Below are positions 6,421-9,541 of a DNA stretch of 9,541 bases, one piece after another. Position 1 is the first letter of the stretch. Every line of letters starts with the position of its first letter. The notes beneath the pieces are model-generated. The model was not told where the DNA came from and did not search any database. It saw only the letters and a list, made by a program, of their open reading frames with translations. Source of the stretch: Christiangramia sp. (lineage in GTDB: Bacteria > Bacteroidota > Bacteroidia > Flavobacteriales > Flavobacteriaceae); contig JAGXII010000162.1 in NCBI GenBank assembly GCA_024635735.1, positions 1 through 9,541 of the forward strand, written 5' to 3'. The translations under genes and the position numbers were made by a program.

Positions 6421-7959
6421 TTATCCTAACCAGCCTTCCCGGTCGAGGCTGCGGTATTGAATCGCTTCACTTATATGAGATCCATTAATACTATCACTAT
6501 TTTCAAGATCTGCTATACTGCGTGAAACCTTTAAAATACGGTCATAGGCTCTTGCCGAAAGGTTAAGCCTTTCCATAGCTGTTTTCAAAAGCTTTTTAGA
6601 TTCATCGTCAAGTTTACAATATTCACGTATTTGTCGAGGCCCCATTTGGGCATTATAATGGATGTTTTCCAATTCTTCGAAGCGGGCAGACTGTTTTTCT
6701 CTGGCTTTGGTTACCCTTTCCCTGATCAAAAAACTGCTTTCACCTCTTCTTTCTTCACTTAATTTGTCAAAAGGCACCGGAGTTACTTCTATATGAATAT
6801 CTATTCTGTCCAGTAAAGGTCCGCTAATTTTACTTAAATAACGTTGCATTTCAGAAGCTGAAGAGGTCACCGGAGCATTAGGATCATTAAAATACCCACC
6901 CGGACTGGGATTCATACTCGCTACGAGCATAAAACTTGAAGGATAGGTCACCGTAAATCTTGCTCTTGAAATCGTGACTTCCCTGTCTTCAAGAGGCTGC
7001 CTCATCACTTCCAGAACCCCACGCTTAAATTCGGGTAATTCATCAAGAAACAAAACTCCGTTGTGAGAAAGTGATATTTCTCCCGGCTGAGGGTAAGCTC
7101 CCCCTCCAACTAATGCGACATCTGAAATTGTGTGATGCGGACTGCGAAATGGACGCTGCGCCATTAAGCCAACATTATCCTTAATTCTGCCTGCGACACT
7201 ATGAATTTTAGTGGTTTCAAGGGCTTCCTGCAGGGTCATAGGAGGAAGAATACTTGGCAACCTTTTAGCTAGCATGGTTTTACCTGCACCTGGCGGACCT
7301 ATAAGAATAATATTATGTCCACCGGCAGCTGCGATTTCCATACACCGCTTTATAGATTCCTGGCCCTTGACATCAGAAAAGTCGAATTCAAAATTATTTA
7401 TATTGTTATAGAATGTTTCCCGCGTATTAATTTCTGTTCTTTCCAGTTCTTCTCCTTCATCAAAAAATTTTATTACCTGAGTAATATTTTTAACTCCGTA
7501 CACTTCAAGCCCGGAAACTATTGCCGCTTCCCTGGCATTCTGCTCTGGAAGAATAAAACCTTTAAAACCTTCTTTTTTACCCTGAATAGCAATAGGTAGT
7601 GCTCCTTTAATTGGTTGAAGACTTCCGTCCAGGGATAATTCGCCCATAATAAGATAATCGCCAATATTTTCGGCTTTTATTTGTGATGAAGCGGCAAGAA
7701 TTCCAAGGGCAAAAGTCAAATCATAAGCCGATCCTTCCTTGCGAAGATCTGCCGGAGCCATGTTAATAATGATTTTTTTTCCGGGAAGTTTGTAATTATT
7801 ATTTTGAAGTGCAGCCGCGATCCTGTAACTGGATTCCTTAACCGCATTATCCGGAAGGCCCACAAGATGATACCCTATCCCCGATGCAATATTTACTTCT
7901 ACCGTAATTGTGGTTGCTTCAACCCCAAAAACGGCACTCCCATATACCTTAACCAGCAT
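6421..7959 (-). CDS. yifB: YifB/ComM-family AAA+ ATPase (Mg-chelatase-like)
   Basis: This 512-aa cytoplasmic protein belongs to the family of ComM, the hexameric helicase that aids branch migration during natural transformation in Gammaproteobacteria. Its role in Bacteroidota is not established. The N-terminal ChlI/Lon-like domain (about 1-190) begins with VYGSAVFGVEA and HLVGLPDNAVKES. The AAA+ core has Walker A GPPGAGKT (221-228), Walker B GVLFLDE (301-307), sensor-1 SMN (358-360) and LLDRID (382-387, with the presumed arginine finger). The C-terminal YifB domain contains LSARAYDRILKVSRSIADL. In many ComM proteins the stretch after NPSP carries zinc-type cysteines; here it reads NPSPGGYFNDPNAPVTSS and has none. 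ATG 7959 gives the standard family N-terminus. A promoter-like sequence lies just upstream, and the gene is separate from the pxp operon. Confidence 0.95.
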   Translation of the reverse strand: MLVKVYGSAVFGVEATTITVEVNIASGIGYHLVGLPDNAVKESSYRIAAALQNNNYKLPGKKIIINMAPADLRKEGSAYDLTFALGILAASSQIKAENIGDYLIMGELSLDGSLQPIKGALPIAIQGKKEGFKGFILPEQNAREAAIVSGLEVYGVKNITQVIKFFDEGEELERTEINTRETFYNNINNFEFDFSDVKGQESIKRCMEIAAAGGHNIILIGPPGAGKTMLAKRLPSILPPMTLQEALETTKIHSVAGRIKDNVGLMAQRPFRSPHHTISDVALVGGGAYPQPGEISLSHNGVLFLDELPEFKRGVLEVMRQPLEDREVTISRARFTVTYPSSFMLVASMNPSPGGYFNDPNAPVTSSASEMQRYLSKISGPLLDRIDIHIEVTPVPFDKLSEERRGESSFLIRERVTKAREKQSARFEELENIHYNAQMGPRQIREYCKLDDESKKLLKTAMERLNLSARAYDRILKVSRSIADLENSDSINGSHISEAIQYRSLDREGWLG

Positions 7960-7975
7960 TTAAATTTGTTTGGAA

Positions 7976-8005
7976 TAAATGTAGCATATTTTTTATAACC
8001 CCAAA
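7976..8005 (-). promoter_or_regulatory. Putative Bacteroidota-type promoter of yifB
   Basis: On the minus strand TTTG (8005-8002) is followed after 18 bases by TACATTTA (7983-7976), a 7-of-8 match to the -7 consensus TAnnTTTG. Transcription would start near 7970, giving a very short leader before the ATG at 7959. Position, spacing and orientation all fit. It lies just past the end of the histidine-kinase remnant. Confidence 0.45.
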
Positions 8006-8034
8006 CGCATCAGATACTTAAACCAGAAAATAGA

Positions 8035-8211
8035 TTAGTTATTTTCTATATAAGCCATGCCGTTGGATTTATGGTTAAACTCAGTCTTAACTTTAACTGG
8101 TTTATTGGCAAACTTATACAGAATCAAGGTAAAGGTGCTTCCGTTTGCCTCGTTACTTTCCAGTTCTACTTTTCCTCCATGTCCCTGGAAACGCTTTACC
8201 ATAAAAAAACC
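8035..8211 (-). pseudogene. Orphan C-terminal tail of a sensor histidine kinase (gene remnant)
   Basis: A minus-strand frame read from about 8211 to the TAA at 8037-8035 gives GFFMVKRF, then QGHGGKVELES and NGSTFTLIL. This matches the end of a HATPase_c domain, where kinases show GLxxVKRxxxxHGGxxxxxSxxxxGSTFxxxLP. The last 24 residues are a polar tail. The rest of the kinase (ATP-lid, N and H boxes, sensor) is absent: upstream lies the terminator of the BadF-like gene, and the frame meets a stop at 8239-8241. An ATG at 8202-8200 could in principle start a 55-aa peptide, but homology continues upstream of it, so I read this as a deletion scar. The break coincides with the terminator T-run. Confidence 0.65.
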
Positions 8212-8230
8212 CGCTGAATAGCGGGCTTTT
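8203..8230 (-). terminator. Rho-independent terminator of the BadF-like gene
   Basis: On the minus strand a GC-rich stem CCCGC-TATTCA-GCGGG is followed by seven T (8209-8203), and A/T pairs extend the stem outward. It starts about 26 nt after the gene's stop codon (8257) and is a textbook intrinsic terminator. It overlaps the beginning of the histidine-kinase remnant. Confidence 0.85.
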
Positions 8231-8256
8231 AAAAATTTTAATTTTTTGAAAAGGAA

Positions 8257-9114
8257 TTATACTTTGATTACATTTTTTCGATAGTACTCTATTAGCGCAT
8301 CTATTGGGCGTCTTACAATATTCCCTATTTCAATTCCGTAAGGCTGGGTAACTGCCCTGATAATATCTTCACTAAAATAGGCAATGCTTCCAATAAAATG
8401 TACCGGCACAGAATTTACCTGTTTATAGCCCAGTACTCTTGAATGAACAAAATCTGTCATTCCCTCATGAAGCAGTTTATAGAAATATCCGTTTCGCTCA
8501 TTTGTAAAAATAAACTCTGCAAACTGGGCGAGATACGTATTTGGATTCTCTCTTCTATAAAGATGCATTTTTATAGTATCTGAATTAAGATCGAATTTTT
8601 GTTCGAATTTTTCAGCTACTTCAGGGGGCATTCTTTTGTAGTAATAATCCCGAATAAGTCTTTTTCCAAAGTAATTTCCACTTGCTTCATCCATTAGAAT
8701 GTAGCCCAGAGAATCTACCTTTTGATGGATTTTTTCACCATCATAATAACAACTATTAGATCCTGTTCCAAGAATACAAACTATACCGGGCTCCGTAGTA
8801 GCGGCATAAACTGCTGCCACCATATCTTCCATTACCAATACCTCATCTGCATTTGTAAAATAATTAGCGATGATGCTTTTTAGTAATTCCCGGGGTGTAG
8901 GAGTTCCACAACCGGCTCCATAGAAGTGTACTTTCTCAATCTTATTCCTTATCTCAGCGAGTTCGGGGTTTTCAGCCAGTCTTTCTTCTAAAATTGGTTC
9001 TTTAAACACAGCGGGGTTTAAGCCTTTACTTCGGGTCTTAAAAACCTGTTCGCCTTCATTATTCAGAAGTATCCAGTCACATTTCGTGGAACCTCCATCA
9101 GCAATTAAAATCAT
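8257..9114 (-). CDS. BadF/BadG-family ATPase, N-acetylglucosamine-kinase-like
   Basis: This 285-aa cytoplasmic protein belongs to the BadF/BadG/BcrA/BcrD group of the actin-like ATPase (ASKHA) fold, which includes eukaryotic N-acetylglucosamine kinase. The phosphate-1 loop is DGGSTKCDW (6-14), the phosphate-2 loop is GTGSNSCYYDG (116-126), and a DEASGNYFGKRL block begins near 142. A C-terminal HFIGSIAYF gives the adenosine-side motif. The length is typical for the sugar-kinase branch rather than for activases of radical enzymes, and no Fe-S cysteine pair is seen. It follows the gap gene after a strong terminator, and no clear promoter is visible in the 97-bp gap, so it may depend on partial read-through. 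Phosphorylation of an amino sugar or related hexose would fit its glycolytic neighbour, but the substrate is not shown. Confidence 0.85.
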   Translation of the reverse strand: MILIADGGSTKCDWILLNNEGEQVFKTRSKGLNPAVFKEPILEERLAENPELAEIRNKIEKVHFYGAGCGTPTPRELLKSIIANYFTNADEVLVMEDMVAAVYAATTEPGIVCILGTGSNSCYYDGEKIHQKVDSLGYILMDEASGNYFGKRLIRDYYYKRMPPEVAEKFEQKFDLNSDTIKMHLYRRENPNTYLAQFAEFIFTNERNGYFYKLLHEGMTDFVHSRVLGYKQVNSVPVHFIGSIAYFSEDIIRAVTQPYGIEIGNIVRRPIDALIEYYRKNVIKV

Positions 9115-9140
9115 GCTCGTTTGTATAATTAGATAAAAAA

Positions 9141-9203
9141 GCCTGAAGAAAATTCAGATAGGAATAGCAATAAACTATTCAAATAATCAAATTTTCTTCA
9201 GGC
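9141..9203 (-). terminator. Compound hairpin terminator after gap
   Basis: GCCTGAAGAAAATT (9141-9154) and AATTTTCTTCAGGC (9190-9203) are perfect 14-bp inverted repeats. A nested 6-bp stem, GAATAG (9162-9167) with CTATTC (9175-9180), lies in the loop. On the minus strand the outer stem ends in six T (9140-9135). It starts 8 nt after the gap stop codon. The stem is unusually long and may also stabilise the 3' end of gap mRNA. Confidence 0.85.
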
Positions 9204-9211
9204 TAGTGTTT

Positions 9212-9541
9212 TTATATAGATGCTACGTGAACAGCAAGATCAACAAGTTTGGCAGAATAACCATATTCATTATCATACCATGCGATAAGCTTAAAGAAAT
9301 TGTCGTTTAGCGCAATCCCTGCTCCTGCATCAAAATTACAGGTATGCGGATCTGAAACGAAATCCTGACTTACCACTTCTTCATCTGTGTAATAAACAAC
9401 ACCCTTCAATGGTCCATCTGCTGCTTTTTTGAAAGCCGCTTTAATGTCTTCATAAGTAGCGCTTTTCTCTGTTCTTACTGTAAGGTCAACCACAGAAACA
9501 TCGGTAGTTGGTACTCTAAATGCCATTCCGGTAAGTTTACC
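9212..9541 (-). CDS. gap: Glyceraldehyde-3-phosphate dehydrogenase, C-terminal part (5' end beyond window)
   Basis: The frame is open to the right edge, giving the last 109 residues of a phosphorylating GAPDH, the cytoplasmic glycolytic enzyme that converts glyceraldehyde-3-phosphate, NAD+ and phosphate to 1,3-bisphosphoglycerate. Clear landmarks are KLTGMAFRVPT with the phosphate-binding Arg, VSVVDLT, DPHTCNFDAGAG, and the C-terminal WYDNEYGYSAKLVDLAVHVA, which carries the conserved Asn and Tyr near the nicotinamide. The catalytic Cys and the Rossmann domain lie outside the window. An internal ATG at 9526 is the conserved Met of GMAFRVP and not a start. A strong terminator follows the stop. 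Bacteroidota can carry more than one gap gene, so which paralogue this is remains open. Confidence 0.96.
   Translation of the reverse strand, partial: GKLTGMAFRVPTTDVSVVDLTVRTEKSATYEDIKAAFKKAADGPLKGVVYYTDEEVVSQDFVSDPHTCNFDAGAGIALNDNFFKLIAWYDNEYGYSAKLVDLAVHVASI

Noticed and set aside
9212..9526. Complete 104-aa gene starting at ATG 9526
   Set aside because: The frame continues to the window edge with GKLTG, the conserved GAPDH sequence before this Met. The gene is truncated by the window, not short.

Overview
The window looks like chromosomal DNA of a Bacteroidota, most likely a marine-type Flavobacteriaceae (Gramella/Christiangramia-Salegentibacter-like). The reasons are AT-rich DNA with Flavobacterium-like protein sequences, a lipoprotein with a short signal peptide, few recognisable Shine-Dalgarno sites, and promoter boxes close to TTTG/TAnnTTTG. 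The genus is an inference. Every gene I can support lies on the minus strand, so the biological reading direction is from high to low coordinates. I see no tRNA, rRNA or CRISPR.

Right part (9541 to 7960). The 3' part of a glyceraldehyde-3-phosphate dehydrogenase gene enters from the right edge and ends in a strong compound hairpin terminator. A BadF/N-acetylglucosamine-kinase-like ATPase follows and has its own terminator. That terminator abuts a short orphan tail of a sensor histidine kinase, a gene remnant. A plausible Bacteroidota promoter then leads into yifB/comM, an AAA+ Mg-chelatase-like protein.

Centre (6316 to 1614). A tight five-gene operon runs DUF2891 lipoprotein, NRAMP-fold transporter, pxpA, pxpB, pxpC. 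All junctions touch or overlap: GTGA, TAGATG, TGATG, and an 11-bp overlap. PxpA, PxpB and PxpC form the ATP-dependent 5-oxoprolinase that opens 5-oxoproline (pyroglutamate) to glutamate. The transporter lacks all the metal-binding residues expected of an NRAMP (GPGT instead of DPGN, VPY instead of MPH). It sits where Bacillus subtilis has ycsG in its ycsF-kip operon. The simplest reading is uptake plus use of 5-oxoproline or a related compound, with an unexplained surface or periplasmic DUF2891 protein at the head of the operon.

Left part (1613 to 1). This is accessory in character. It holds a 96-bp nearly palindromic element that also serves as the operon terminator, then a second hairpin terminator. 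Next come two coupled genes of unknown function, a 129-aa soluble protein and a TTG-started 7-TM membrane protein. At the edge is the end of an insertion sequence whose transposase start (IS4-like, DUF4372 type) is just visible. The least described parts are the non-metal NRAMP/DUF2891/pxp association and the 129-aa/7-TM pair.
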